NCBI GenBank assembly: GCA_002372465.1
Contig: DFGW01000118.1
Span: forward strand, 1-13,007
Direction of reading: 5' to 3'
Source of the DNA: Butyrivibrio sp. UBA3740
GTDB lineage: Bacteria > Bacillota > Clostridia > Lachnospirales > Lachnospiraceae
Length of the DNA: 13,007 nt
Shown here: piece by piece, positions 5,067-12,939 of the stretch
How the letters are laid out: every line of letters starts with the position of its first letter
Numbering within the stretch: position 1 is the first letter of the stretch
Made by a program: the position numbers and the translations under genes
Notes under the pieces: generated by a model
What the model saw: the letters and a program-made list of their open reading frames with translations, nothing else
Told to the model about the DNA's origin: nothing
Databases searched by the model: none

Positions 5067-6686
5067 TCAGTCGCTTGTATTTTCATAAATTGTATCCGCT
5101 ACCAGGTAGTATTCCTTTTCGTCCTGCCCCCTGAACTTGATGCTCTTGGGAATATCAAAGGAATACTGGAAATAGTTCACACCCTCAAGGACAAGCTCCG
5201 CCGTTCCCATCTGGGTTCCCACACGATACAAATTACCATCACATATATAATAACACTTTCCGTCGTACTGATTCCATCTCATGTCGCTGACATAGGAGCT
5301 TAAGTCTGCCACCTGAACGGGGTTTCCTTCATTCTTCGAATAAATAATATGCTTTCCCCGGTTATCCGCGATCCACATCTCCGATAAATCCTCATTACCA
5401 GTAAAGTTTCCCATGGAAGCCACTGTTATGGGAGTGGAATACTGCTTAATTTCCTTGCCGTCATAGACGAGTTTTTCCAGTTTCCCCTCGTCATAATTCT
5501 TGTAATATACGGTTGGTCCGCCCTCCATGATATAGAAGGTATCTGTATTGCGTTTTTTCTCGATCCTCACCATCTGTGGGTCATCGCCATAAAGACAGTA
5601 AACTGCATTGTTCTCCGAGAGCATCAGCGAGTTGGCAAAGCAGTCCGAATCGATCATGTAATAATCGCTATATCTGCCTAAAGCTTTAATGTCTGCATTA
5701 CAGACCTTGAAATTCAACCTGTCATTATCAAAGAGTTTCCTGGGTTTCTTCTCTCCTGCCCTGTAATACCAAGTCTTGTCATTAAACTCATAAATCAGCT
5801 GCTTGCAGTCTCTGGTCACATAGGTGTCAAAGACGTATCCGCCCTTTGTTGCCAGCCTGGTCTCACCTTCGGAGGTATGGCAAAAGAACCTTCCATCATC
5901 CGCATAACAGCTGTACATAACTGTGCTTGCGTCATCAGCTACAGCCACAGGAGTGATAGATTTCCTGGCTATTGTATCCAAAACGTTACCATCTATATCA
6001 GAAATATAGGTTCCCATATTGTTCGGATCGCTGGAGGAAAATGCTATCAGTTTACCATTGGGGGACATCCCCACATTGTCTTCGTAAACATCCTCAGCAA
6101 ACATCCTGGACTCCCCGGACACCGCATCATAAACATAAAGATTACGATGGTAGCCTTTCTCCTTAGCAATAAAGTAGCCATATCCGCCGTCAAAACACAT
6201 ATCCGCGTAAGTAACGTTGTCATAAATCTTGGTCAGTTCCAGATCTCCACTGACATAGTAAAGAACCTGGTCATCCGTCAGCACGAACCCTTCTGTATGA
6301 CCAGCATTGGGCCTGAAGTTGAGAGTATATTCAGTAACATCCTTAAAGTCATCAAGTATCTTACCATCAGTATTGTAAAGACACTTCGATGATAGAAAAA
6401 TCTGAGGTTCCTGATTATTTCTTTTCTCCTGAACACTGTATTCAAAGGTCGGAACAGCCTCTTTTTCCTCTTCTTTACCAAAGTCGAATTCGATCTTTGG
6501 AGCTTCTATCCCCCACTTGTCTTTGGCTGTCTTTTTGGCTTCATCTGCCACCTGTGTAAACTTCTGATCTATCTGCGAATTCCTGGTGGCGAATTTATAA
6601 CCTCCAAACAGTGAAGCGGTGATGATCCCTGCCATTCCCACTATCACTAAAAATGCATTTGCTGATGAGTTGTTACTGCTTTTCAT
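5067..6686 (-). CDS. Membrane-anchored extracytoplasmic beta-propeller protein (TolB/DPP-IV-like)
   Basis: This is a 539-residue protein with one N-terminal membrane segment (about residues 11-30, AFLVIVGMAGIITASLFGGY). A charged linker with the acidic run GKEEEKEA follows, then about 440 residues of short repeated beta-strand units. These include SPNGKLIAFSSSD, typical of WD/TolB-like propeller blades, together with many Tyr-rich strands. No hydrolase catalytic motif is visible after the propeller, so it looks like a sensor, scaffold or ligand-binding protein outside the cell, not a peptidase. It is the first gene of the operon with the two cysteine-peptidase-like genes. The ATG at 6684-6686 has AAGGAA (6695-6700) 8 nt upstream. 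I do not recognise a named family; the propeller call rests on repeat pattern only. Confidence 0.72.
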   Translation of the reverse strand: MKSSNNSSANAFLVIVGMAGIITASLFGGYKFATRNSQIDQKFTQVADEAKKTAKDKWGIEAPKIEFDFGKEEEKEAVPTFEYSVQEKRNNQEPQIFLSSKCLYNTDGKILDDFKDVTEYTLNFRPNAGHTEGFVLTDDQVLYYVSGDLELTKIYDNVTYADMCFDGGYGYFIAKEKGYHRNLYVYDAVSGESRMFAEDVYEDNVGMSPNGKLIAFSSSDPNNMGTYISDIDGNVLDTIARKSITPVAVADDASTVMYSCYADDGRFFCHTSEGETRLATKGGYVFDTYVTRDCKQLIYEFNDKTWYYRAGEKKPRKLFDNDRLNFKVCNADIKALGRYSDYYMIDSDCFANSLMLSENNAVYCLYGDDPQMVRIEKKRNTDTFYIMEGGPTVYYKNYDEGKLEKLVYDGKEIKQYSTPITVASMGNFTGNEDLSEMWIADNRGKHIIYSKNEGNPVQVADLSSYVSDMRWNQYDGKCYYICDGNLYRVGTQMGTAELVLEGVNYFQYSFDIPKSIKFRGQDEKEYYLVADTIYENTSD

Positions 6687-6751
6687 TGATACCGTTCCTT
6701 ACTATTAGAATTCCTGCAATCAGAATACCCTAATTGCATCAAACCTGTAGA

Positions 6752-6780
6752 ATTATACAACAATATTCCCTCTATTGCAC
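6752..6780 (-). promoter_or_regulatory. Candidate promoter of the propeller/peptidase operon
   Basis: A perfect TATAAT -10 on the minus strand (6752-6757) lies 17 nt from a weak -35, GTGCAA (6775-6780). The leader would be about 60 nt. The -35 overlaps a TTGCA-CT-TGCAA dyad at 6775-6786. Confidence 0.45.
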
Positions 6781-6814
6781 TTGCAAATTTTACGACTTAT
6801 AGGAAAATAGACTT

Positions 6815-8854
6815 ATGGAAAAAACAGGGAAACAGCGGAGAAAACTTCATAATGAACAGAGCACTTTACGTGTCAGTGACGCATCAGCGATTCTGGGAAT
6901 ATCCCAGGCCACTGTCAGGAACTGGGCAAAACTCGGTAAGCTGAACGTTTTTTCTGCCTCTCCCCTTCTCTTTTTGGAAAAAGACGTCTACGCCCTCCAC
7001 AAGGAACTGGAGTCTTCAGGGCTTCTTCGGAGCCGTCGCAATAAGACCAGGCTAACAGGAAATCTCATCCCCAAGACCTACATCGATAGCGCCTCTCCCA
7101 ACTACATTCCGGTAAAAGAACTTTTGGAGGCTCTGACAGATACTGACTGTTCCGGGCAAAGTCTCCTGCCATCGGTGATCCGTACTGTAGCAAAAGAGCT
7201 GCTATCCCTTAGGGGGACTCCAAAAGAAATCTCTCTTAAACTCCTTGATCAGACACCCTTCAAAGCACCTTCAAAGGAAAAAGGTACCGAACTAAACAGC
7301 CGTTTTTCTCCCTCCTTTATCCCCGGAGAAGATCTTTTGGGAATGCTTTATCTTTCCCTCAGAAGCCTTCGCGCCAAGAAAAATACCGGTGCATACTACA
7401 CGCCTTATTTCGTGGTGGACAGGCTGGTTTCAGGGATTCCGGACCTTCCTTTGCAAAGATGCTGCGATCCTGCCTGTGGAACAGGGAACTTTCTTATAAG
7501 ACTTCCTGATAACCTTCCACTGGAATGTATCTATGGCTATGACATCGACGAGACTGCCATTGCCATAGCCAGAATCAATGTAGCCCTTAAGTACAACATC
7601 CAAAGTCAAAGGGAGCTTGATACGATCTTTACTAATATCCGGTGCAGTGACTTTCTTGGTATTAGCGCTGCTCTTTCCACTCCTGAAAATAGCGGCAACA
7701 CGCCCTCATTCAGCGTGATTCTCGGGAATCCCCCCTGGGGCTATGTATTTTCCAAAGATGAAATCAGTCGCATCAATGAAAGCTTTGTCTCCTATGACGG
7801 GAATAAAACCCCTGAATCCTTTTCCCTTTTTGTAGAGAAGGGTCTGGAAAAGCTTAAAGAAGGCGGCACTTTGTCATTCCTTCTTCCTGAGACAATACTT
7901 GGCACTGACATTCACAAAAGAATCCGTAGTCTTATCCTTAAGGAAGCAGCAGTAACCTCAATTATTTACCTGGGTGATGTTTTCGACAAAGTACAATGTC
8001 CCAGTGTGATCCTCACCTTAAGCCATCCCACAGCTGATCACAGCCAGCCACTGCATCATAATGTCACAGGGGGTGGCAGCCAGATGCAAGGCTACCGCCT
8101 GGCAAATACGATTTCGGTATCCTATGAGAATCACCGCCAGATACCGCCCAAAGTTCATAACCGCTTCCAGACTGATGGCAGTCGCATCAGTCCCGAAAGC
8201 TTTCACATCCTATGTAACGATACAGAATATGCATTGCTTCAGAAAATAGGCTCTGTCCCCCACTTTACCCTGCAAGGTAATGCAGACTTTGCCCTGGGAA
8301 TTGTAACCGGAGCAAATCGCACTCTTCTTAAGGATGTTAAAGATATTCCCAATGCTTCCGAAAAAACAGGTGCCGGAAACCAAGGTCTTGAGCCCATCCT
8401 AAAAGGAAAGGATATAGAGAAATTCCTCATCAGAAAAGCCACCAGCTTTGTGCATTTTGATCCCGACTCCTTCCAGCAATGTGCTCCGACGGAAATGTAC
8501 AGAGCAAAGGAAAAGCTCTTTTACCGATTCATCGCTGAAGAACCGGTGGTTGCCCTGGACAGGAACGGGAGTTTATCCCTCAACAGTGCCAACATAATTA
8601 TTCCCCACGTGGAAGGCTATTCTGCGACTTACATAATGGCGCTTTTAAACTCACAGGTTTTAAGCTTCTATTACCAAAACACCTTCAGGAGTATGAAGGT
8701 ACTTCGCTCCTATCTGGAAGCACTGCCTCTGGCAAAATGCTCTCCTTCCGTGCAGTCTGAAATTGAGAATTGCCCGCCCGGAGAAAAACTTGATAAAATG
8801 ATTGCAGCCCTGTATGGTATTAATGCAGCTGAATATAAGATAATTACTTCATAA
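6815..8854 (+). CDS. Eco57I/TaqI-like adenine-N6 DNA methyltransferase with N-terminal helix-turn-helix
   Basis: This 679-residue protein is predicted to methylate adenine in a specific DNA sequence. Residues 18-43 form a MerR/excisionase-type helix-turn-helix (LRVSDASAILGISQATVRNW). The methyltransferase core has GAYYTPYFVVDRLV (192-205), SAM-binding motif I DPACGTGNF (218-226), GYDID (241-245) and catalytic motif IV NPPWGY (305-310). The C-terminal 250 residues resemble a TaqI-type specificity domain, with ILKGKDIEKFLIR. I see no PD-(D/E)xK nuclease motif and no restriction or specificity gene beside it, so it looks like a stand-alone methyltransferase. The HTH could aid DNA recognition or autoregulation; that is inference. 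The ATG at 6815 has AGGA (6801-6804) 10 nt upstream. It is divergent from the propeller operon, with 128 nt between the starts. Confidence 0.88.
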   Translation: MEKTGKQRRKLHNEQSTLRVSDASAILGISQATVRNWAKLGKLNVFSASPLLFLEKDVYALHKELESSGLLRSRRNKTRLTGNLIPKTYIDSASPNYIPVKELLEALTDTDCSGQSLLPSVIRTVAKELLSLRGTPKEISLKLLDQTPFKAPSKEKGTELNSRFSPSFIPGEDLLGMLYLSLRSLRAKKNTGAYYTPYFVVDRLVSGIPDLPLQRCCDPACGTGNFLIRLPDNLPLECIYGYDIDETAIAIARINVALKYNIQSQRELDTIFTNIRCSDFLGISAALSTPENSGNTPSFSVILGNPPWGYVFSKDEISRINESFVSYDGNKTPESFSLFVEKGLEKLKEGGTLSFLLPETILGTDIHKRIRSLILKEAAVTSIIYLGDVFDKVQCPSVILTLSHPTADHSQPLHHNVTGGGSQMQGYRLANTISVSYENHRQIPPKVHNRFQTDGSRISPESFHILCNDTEYALLQKIGSVPHFTLQGNADFALGIVTGANRTLLKDVKDIPNASEKTGAGNQGLEPILKGKDIEKFLIRKATSFVHFDPDSFQQCAPTEMYRAKEKLFYRFIAEEPVVALDRNGSLSLNSANIIIPHVEGYSATYIMALLNSQVLSFYYQNTFRSMKVLRSYLEALPLAKCSPSVQSEIENCPPGEKLDKMIAALYGINAAEYKIITS

Positions 8855-8861
8855 AATACGC

Positions 8862-8890
8862 TTTACTTTTCCAGTTTAAAGTGCTATAGT
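8862..8890 (+). promoter_or_regulatory. Promoter of the DAHP synthase gene
   Basis: TTTACT (8862-8867) and TATAGT (8885-8890) are 17 nt apart, with TGC before the -10 as an extended -10. It starts 8 nt after the methyltransferase stop codon and shows that the synthase is independently transcribed. Confidence 0.72.
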
Positions 8891-8922
8891 GAAACACGAA
8901 TCATTTTTGGAGGTTTAAATAG

Positions 8923-9951
8923 ATGTCTTTTGAATACATACAGAAACTCCCAACCCCTGATGAGATCAGGTACGAGTTTCCCCTGGGCAAGGAGCTGACA
9001 GCTCTTAAGAAGGAACGTGATGCTATGATCACAGACGTCTTCTCAGGTAAGAGTGATAAGTTCCTGGTAATCGTAGGTCCCTGCTCTGCCGACAATGAAG
9101 ATGCAGTTTGTGACTACGTCTCCCGCCTTGGAAAGCTAAACGAAAAGGTTAAGGACAGACTTATCCTCATTCCAAGAATATACACCAACAAGCCCCGTAC
9201 CACCGGTGACGGCTACAAGGGTATCACTTCCCAGCCGGATCCCGAAGGCAAGACAGATTTCAGAGCAGGTCTTGTTGCCATGAGACATATGCAGATCAAG
9301 GCCATTGAGGAGTCCGGTCTTACAGCAGCTGACGAGATGCTCTATCCAGAGAACTGGGGATATGTGGCTGATATCCTCTCCTACGTGGCTATCGGAGCCC
9401 GTTCTGTAGAGGACCAGGAGCATCGTATGACTGCCAGCGGTTTTGATGTACCCGCAGGCATGAAGAATCCAACCAGCGGAACCTTAAGCGTCATGCTGAA
9501 CTCTGTTTACGCAGCCCAGCAGCCTCACACCTTCGTATACAGAGGCTACGAGGTTAAGACCAACGGCAATCCCCTTGCCCACTGCGTGCTTAGAGGTTCC
9601 AGCAACAAGCATGGCCAGTCTCTTCCTAACTACCATTACGAGGATTTAAGTCTCCTTCTTAAGCTCTATGAACAGAGAGAGATAATCAATCCCGCAGCCA
9701 TCATTGATGCAAACCACAACAACTCCAACAAGCAGTTCAAGGAACAGATCCGTATTGTAAAAGAGGTCCTTCATTCAAGAACCCTTAATCCGGACATCAA
9801 AAGCCTTGTTAAGGGCGTCATGATCGAGAGCTACATCGAGGAAGGATGTCAGAAGATTGGGGAAGGCGTCTATGGCAAGTCCATTACAGATCCTTGTCTT
9901 GGTTGGGACGATACAGAAAGATTACTGTTAGAAATAGCCGAAATGGCATAA
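8923..9951 (+). CDS. aroF: 3-deoxy-7-phosphoheptulonate (DAHP) synthase, class I alpha
   Basis: This 342-residue enzyme condenses phosphoenolpyruvate and erythrose 4-phosphate, the first step of the shikimate pathway to aromatic amino acids. It belongs to the AroF/AroG/AroH type. Visible motifs are IVGPCSADN (metal-ligand Cys), PRIYTNKPRTTGDGYKG (substrate phosphate binding), RGSSNKHGQS, DANHNNSNKQ (metal His), MIESYIEEG (metal Glu) and SITDPCLGW (metal Asp). Length is close to the usual 340-360. The ATG at 8923 follows a strong GGAGG (8909-8913, 9 nt). The gene has its own promoter and terminator, so it is monocistronic. Which of the three isoenzyme symbols applies, and which amino acid inhibits it, cannot be told from sequence alone. 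Confidence 0.95.
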   Translation: MSFEYIQKLPTPDEIRYEFPLGKELTALKKERDAMITDVFSGKSDKFLVIVGPCSADNEDAVCDYVSRLGKLNEKVKDRLILIPRIYTNKPRTTGDGYKGITSQPDPEGKTDFRAGLVAMRHMQIKAIEESGLTAADEMLYPENWGYVADILSYVAIGARSVEDQEHRMTASGFDVPAGMKNPTSGTLSVMLNSVYAAQQPHTFVYRGYEVKTNGNPLAHCVLRGSSNKHGQSLPNYHYEDLSLLLKLYEQREIINPAAIIDANHNNSNKQFKEQIRIVKEVLHSRTLNPDIKSLVKGVMIESYIEEGCQKIGEGVYGKSITDPCLGWDDTERLLLEIAEMA

Positions 9952-9954
9952 AAT

Positions 9955-9989
9955 AACTCCATGGCAAGTTCGCCATGGAGTTTTTCTTT
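9955..9989. terminator. Terminator between convergent DAHP synthase and recombinase-like genes
   Basis: AACTCCATGGC (9955-9965) and GCCATGGAGTT (9972-9982) form an 11-bp stem with a 6-nt loop. A T-rich tract follows on +, and TTATTTTATG follows on -. It ends the DAHP synthase transcript and probably also the minus-strand transcript whose stop is at 9997. Confidence 0.9.
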
Positions 9990-9996
9990 AAATGAT

Positions 9997-10893
9997 CTAA
10001 TTTCGGACTCTTGCCCACTGGTAAGGGTCTTTTACTTTTTCCCTCTTCTTGATATATCTTGAGATGGTGTTGCTGTCAGAGTACCCCATAAGCTCCTGAA
10101 CAGAGCTGACATCAGCACCATTGTCCACCAGATGCACAGCAAAGGAATGTCTCAAAGTAAATGGAGTTATATCAGACTTAACCCCGGCTTTCTTCACATA
10201 GGTCTTTATAAGCTTCCACAGTCCCTGTCTGCTCATGGGAGTCCCGGAGCAGTTAAGGAAAACGGTCTCGTCGTCTTCTCCCCCAGCAAGGAGCTGTGCT
10301 CTGGCATCCAGAAGGTAATCGGAAAGCGCTTCTTTTGCTTTCTTGCCGTAGGGAATGAGCCTGTCCTTACCACTTCTTGAATTGCCCGATAGCCTTATGC
10401 ACCCAATGCTAAGATCCACATTGGAAAGCTTAAGTCCTATCATCTCGGAGGTCTTAAGTCCCGTTGCATACATCAGCTCCAGTATGGCCTTATCTCTTTT
10501 CCCCTTGGCATCCTCAGCAAACTTTTGGGACAGAAGGTTCTCTATTTCAACGGTTGAAAGAACTCTCGGCTCGCTCTTTTCAATCTTAGGGCTTCTTAAG
10601 TTCTCCGCAGGGTTCTCATCAATGTTTCCATTTTCCAGCATATATCTGAAAAATGCCTTGATCGAGGTGTTGTGTCTGGTAATGGAGGAAGGTGCAAAAT
10701 GTTCCTCTTTAAGGCTTGTGGCATAGTCTAAAAGCCTGTCCTGTGTAATATCCTTCACATCAAGAACTCCCCGCTCCTCCATGAAAGCCACCATTCTAAG
10801 GAGATCTCTTTTGTAGGAAACAACAGTGTTCTCAGAGGTGTTCTTGATACTCTGAAGATAGCTGATGAATTCCTGAATCTGCTCATCCATCAT
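9997..10893 (-). CDS. XerC/XerD-like tyrosine recombinase with degenerate active site
   Basis: This 298-residue protein has the length and two-domain layout of Xer recombinases: a SAM-like N-terminal core-binding domain (about 1-100) and a catalytic domain (about 108-298). The Tyr nucleophile (Tyr280, TISRYIK) and the second Arg (Arg248, TLRHSFAVHL) are present. Three usual catalytic positions are changed: Arg I in ATGLRxSE is Lys147 (ATGLKTSE), the His of HxxR is Phe245 (PFTLR), and the His of LLGHS is Tyr271 (LMGYS). Lys176 may be the hairpin Lys. Strand cleavage would be impaired if the usual chemistry applies, so a DNA-binding or altered role is possible. The ATG at 10893 has AAAGGGG (10903-10909) overlapping the lysA stop, which suggests cotranslation. 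No att-like repeats or phage genes are nearby. Confidence 0.85.
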   Translation of the reverse strand: MMDEQIQEFISYLQSIKNTSENTVVSYKRDLLRMVAFMEERGVLDVKDITQDRLLDYATSLKEEHFAPSSITRHNTSIKAFFRYMLENGNIDENPAENLRSPKIEKSEPRVLSTVEIENLLSQKFAEDAKGKRDKAILELMYATGLKTSEMIGLKLSNVDLSIGCIRLSGNSRSGKDRLIPYGKKAKEALSDYLLDARAQLLAGGEDDETVFLNCSGTPMSRQGLWKLIKTYVKKAGVKSDITPFTLRHSFAVHLVDNGADVSSVQELMGYSDSNTISRYIKKREKVKDPYQWARVRN

Positions 10894-10907
10894 GATTATC
10901 TTCCCCT

Positions 10908-12197
10908 TTAAACACCTTCGCTGTCCATTATTTGATTTAACTTATCGTAGATTGGAAGGCTATCGAAAGTTGCAAAATAATCTCTGGCAGTCTCAGCGCG
11001 TCTTATCAGTTCCACGCTGCCGTCCTTCTTAAGAAGAAGCTCTGCGCTCTTTAGTTTGCCGTTATAATTGTAGCCCATTGCAAAGCCGTGAGCACCGGCA
11101 TCATGTATAAAGAGATAGTCTCCCTTATCGATCTTTGGAAGCTGCCTTTCTATAGCGAACTTATCATTGTTCTCACAAAGAGAACCTGTCACGTCATAAA
11201 CATGGTCTAAAGGAGCATTCTCTTTTCCCAAAACAGTGATATGGTGATATGCGCCGTACATAGCAGGTCTCATAAGATTTACAGCGCAGGCATCAACTCC
11301 GATGTATTCCTTGTAGATATGCTTCTCGTGGATAGCCTTGGTAACAAGGGCTCCGTAGGGCGCCATCATGAACCTTCCCATCTCTGTGTAAATAGCTACA
11401 TCGCCCATACCGGCAGGAACAAGAATTTTGTTATACTGCTCCTTAACGCCGTTTCCGATTGCAAAGATGTCATTACCTGTCTGATCAGGACGATAGGGGA
11501 TTCCTACGCCGCCAGAGAGATTGATGAAAGCAATCCTGGCTCCTGTCTCCTTTTGAAGCTCCACTGCAAGTTCAAAGAGCTGTCCGGCAAGTGTAGGATA
11601 ATAATCGTTAGAAACCGTATTACTTGCAAGAAAAGCGTGGATACCAAATCTCTTGGCGCCTTTTTCCTTCAGTATCTTAAAGGCCTCAAAGAGCTGGTCT
11701 TTGGTCATACCGTACTTGGAATCCCCGGGGTTATCCATGATGCCGTTACTCATCTGGAACACTCCCCCCGGATTATATCTGCAGGAAATGGTCTCAGGGA
11801 TCATTCCTATGGTCTTTTCCAGGAAATCAATGTGGGTAAAGTCATCAAGATTGATGATGGCTCCAATCTTATTGGCGTAAGCAAACTCCTCTGCAGGAGT
11901 ATCATTTGAGGAGAACATGATGTTCTCGCCCTTAGCACCTACTGCTTTAGAAAGCATCAGCTCTGTAGCTGAAGAACAGTCGAAGCCACAGCCCTCACTC
12001 ATCAGGATATCCATAAGCCTTGGATTAGGAGTTGCCTTCACAGCAAAATACTCCTTAAATCCCTTGTTCCAGGAAAATGCTTCGTGAACTGCCTTGGCAT
12101 TGTCTATAATGCCCTTCTCATCGTAGATATAAAAAGGCGTGGGATATGACTTAACAATCTCCTCAACCTGTGCCTTCGTAACGAACGGTTTCTTCAT
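10908..12197 (-). CDS. lysA: Diaminopimelate decarboxylase, PLP-dependent
   Basis: This 429-residue alanine-racemase-fold enzyme decarboxylates meso-diaminopimelate to lysine. The PLP Lys is Lys54 in EYFAVKATPNP. GFDCSSATEL, NLSGGVGIPY and the Cys of SLCENNDKF (normally CESxD) follow the family order. Two motifs are unusual against textbook LysA: GIHAFLASN where GIHCHIGSQ is common, and TEMGR where EPGR is common. I believe these mark a distinct LysA subgroup. A related carboxynorspermidine decarboxylase is the main alternative. The start is the ATG at 12195-12197, because AGGAGG lies 6 nt upstream. An earlier in-frame start at 12239 would fall in the candidate promoter. The XerD-like gene follows after 14 nt. 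Confidence 0.88.
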   Translation of the reverse strand: MKKPFVTKAQVEEIVKSYPTPFYIYDEKGIIDNAKAVHEAFSWNKGFKEYFAVKATPNPRLMDILMSEGCGFDCSSATELMLSKAVGAKGENIMFSSNDTPAEEFAYANKIGAIINLDDFTHIDFLEKTIGMIPETISCRYNPGGVFQMSNGIMDNPGDSKYGMTKDQLFEAFKILKEKGAKRFGIHAFLASNTVSNDYYPTLAGQLFELAVELQKETGARIAFINLSGGVGIPYRPDQTGNDIFAIGNGVKEQYNKILVPAGMGDVAIYTEMGRFMMAPYGALVTKAIHEKHIYKEYIGVDACAVNLMRPAMYGAYHHITVLGKENAPLDHVYDVTGSLCENNDKFAIERQLPKIDKGDYLFIHDAGAHGFAMGYNYNGKLKSAELLLKKDGSVELIRRAETARDYFATFDSLPIYDKLNQIMDSEGV

Positions 12198-12203
12198 AAT
12201 ATT

Positions 12204-12209
12204 CCTCCT
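12204..12209 (-). promoter_or_regulatory. Ribosome binding site deciding the lysA start
   Basis: AGGAGG on the minus strand lies 6 nt before ATG 12195-12197. It rules in favour of this codon over the in-frame upstream start at 12239, which has no such site. Confidence 0.85.
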
Positions 12210-12229
12210 GACACGTAAACTTAAGATAC

Positions 12230-12259
12230 ACTTTAACACGTTGGCGCATCAGTTTGCAA
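12230..12259 (-). promoter_or_regulatory. Candidate lysA promoter
   Basis: On the minus strand, TTGCAA (12254-12259) and TAAAGT (12230-12235) are 18 nt apart, with TGT before the -10 (extended -10). The leader would be about 25 nt. It lies in the 64-nt gap after ung. Confidence 0.45.
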
Positions 12260-12261
12260 CA

Positions 12262-12939
12262 CTAAATATTCTCAATCTGCCAATCTATTGGCTCAATCCC
12301 CTTAGACTCAAGGAATTCATTGCATTTGCTGAAATGTTTGCAGCCAAAAAAGCCTCTGTAAGCCGATAATGGGCTTGGGTGAGGCGCAGTAAGCACCAGT
12401 TGCTTTGGATTATTCAGCATAGCTCTTTTCATCTGGGCGGGTCTCCCCCAAAGCATATAGACTATTGGCCTGTCCTGCCTGTTTAAAGCCTCAATAACTG
12501 CATCTGTAAACTGCTCCCAGCCCTTCCCCTGATGGGAATTGGCCGCATGAGCCCTTACTGTCAGCACCGTATTTAAAAGAAGCACTCCCTGATCTGCCCA
12601 TTTCTTCAAATATCCATTATTGGGAATGTAGCATCCAAGGTCATCATTAAGCTCCTTATAGATATTTACCAAAGAAGGAGGTGTATCCGCCTTCCCGGGA
12701 AGCACCGAAAACGACAGCCCATGGGCCTGTCCCGGCTCATGGTACGGGTCCTGACCCAAAATAAGCACCTTGACCTCCTTAAGAGGTGTGTAGTGCATGG
12801 CATTAAAAATATCCTCTGATGGCGGGTATACCACCTGTGTACTGTATTCGTTCTTAACAAACTGGTAAAGCTCCCTGTAGTAAGGCTTTTTAAACTCGCC
12901 TCCCACAGCTTCAAGCCAGTCTCCCGTTATCATGCCCAT
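12262..12939 (-). CDS. ung: Uracil-DNA glycosylase (family 1)
   Basis: This 225-residue cytoplasmic repair enzyme removes uracil from DNA as the first step of base excision repair. It carries the family 1 water-activating loop GQDPYH (62-67, Asp64) and the DNA-intercalation loop HPSPLSAYRG (187-196, His187). The length matches E. coli Ung. The ATG at 12937-12939 is preferred because AGGAG (12950-12954) is 10 nt upstream. A second in-frame ATG at 12931-12933 overlaps the stop of the preceding partial gene as ATGA and is the alternative start, which would shorten the protein by two residues. The overlap implies cotranscription and coupling with that upstream gene. Confidence 0.96.
   Translation of the reverse strand: MGMITGDWLEAVGGEFKKPYYRELYQFVKNEYSTQVVYPPSEDIFNAMHYTPLKEVKVLILGQDPYHEPGQAHGLSFSVLPGKADTPPSLVNIYKELNDDLGCYIPNNGYLKKWADQGVLLLNTVLTVRAHAANSHQGKGWEQFTDAVIEALNRQDRPIVYMLWGRPAQMKRAMLNNPKQLVLTAPHPSPLSAYRGFFGCKHFSKCNEFLESKGIEPIDWQIENI

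Noticed and set aside
6775..6803. Methyltransferase promoter TTGCAC with TATAGG at 17 nt
   Set aside because: The start would fall about 5 nt before the ATG and remove the AGGA ribosome site from the mRNA; both boxes are also weak.
6815..9951. Restriction-modification or phage-defence island around the methyltransferase
   Set aside because: No nuclease, specificity subunit, helicase or other defence gene is present; the neighbours are a propeller/peptidase operon and DAHP synthase.
9997..10893. Integrase of a mobile element
   Set aside because: No phage or transposon genes, att-like repeats or tRNA nearby; it is coupled to lysA and has a Xer-like length with changed catalytic residues.
12198..12239. 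Longer lysA start at 12239
   Set aside because: It falls in the candidate promoter, adds residues absent from the family and lacks a ribosome site. AGGAGG precedes the ATG at 12197.
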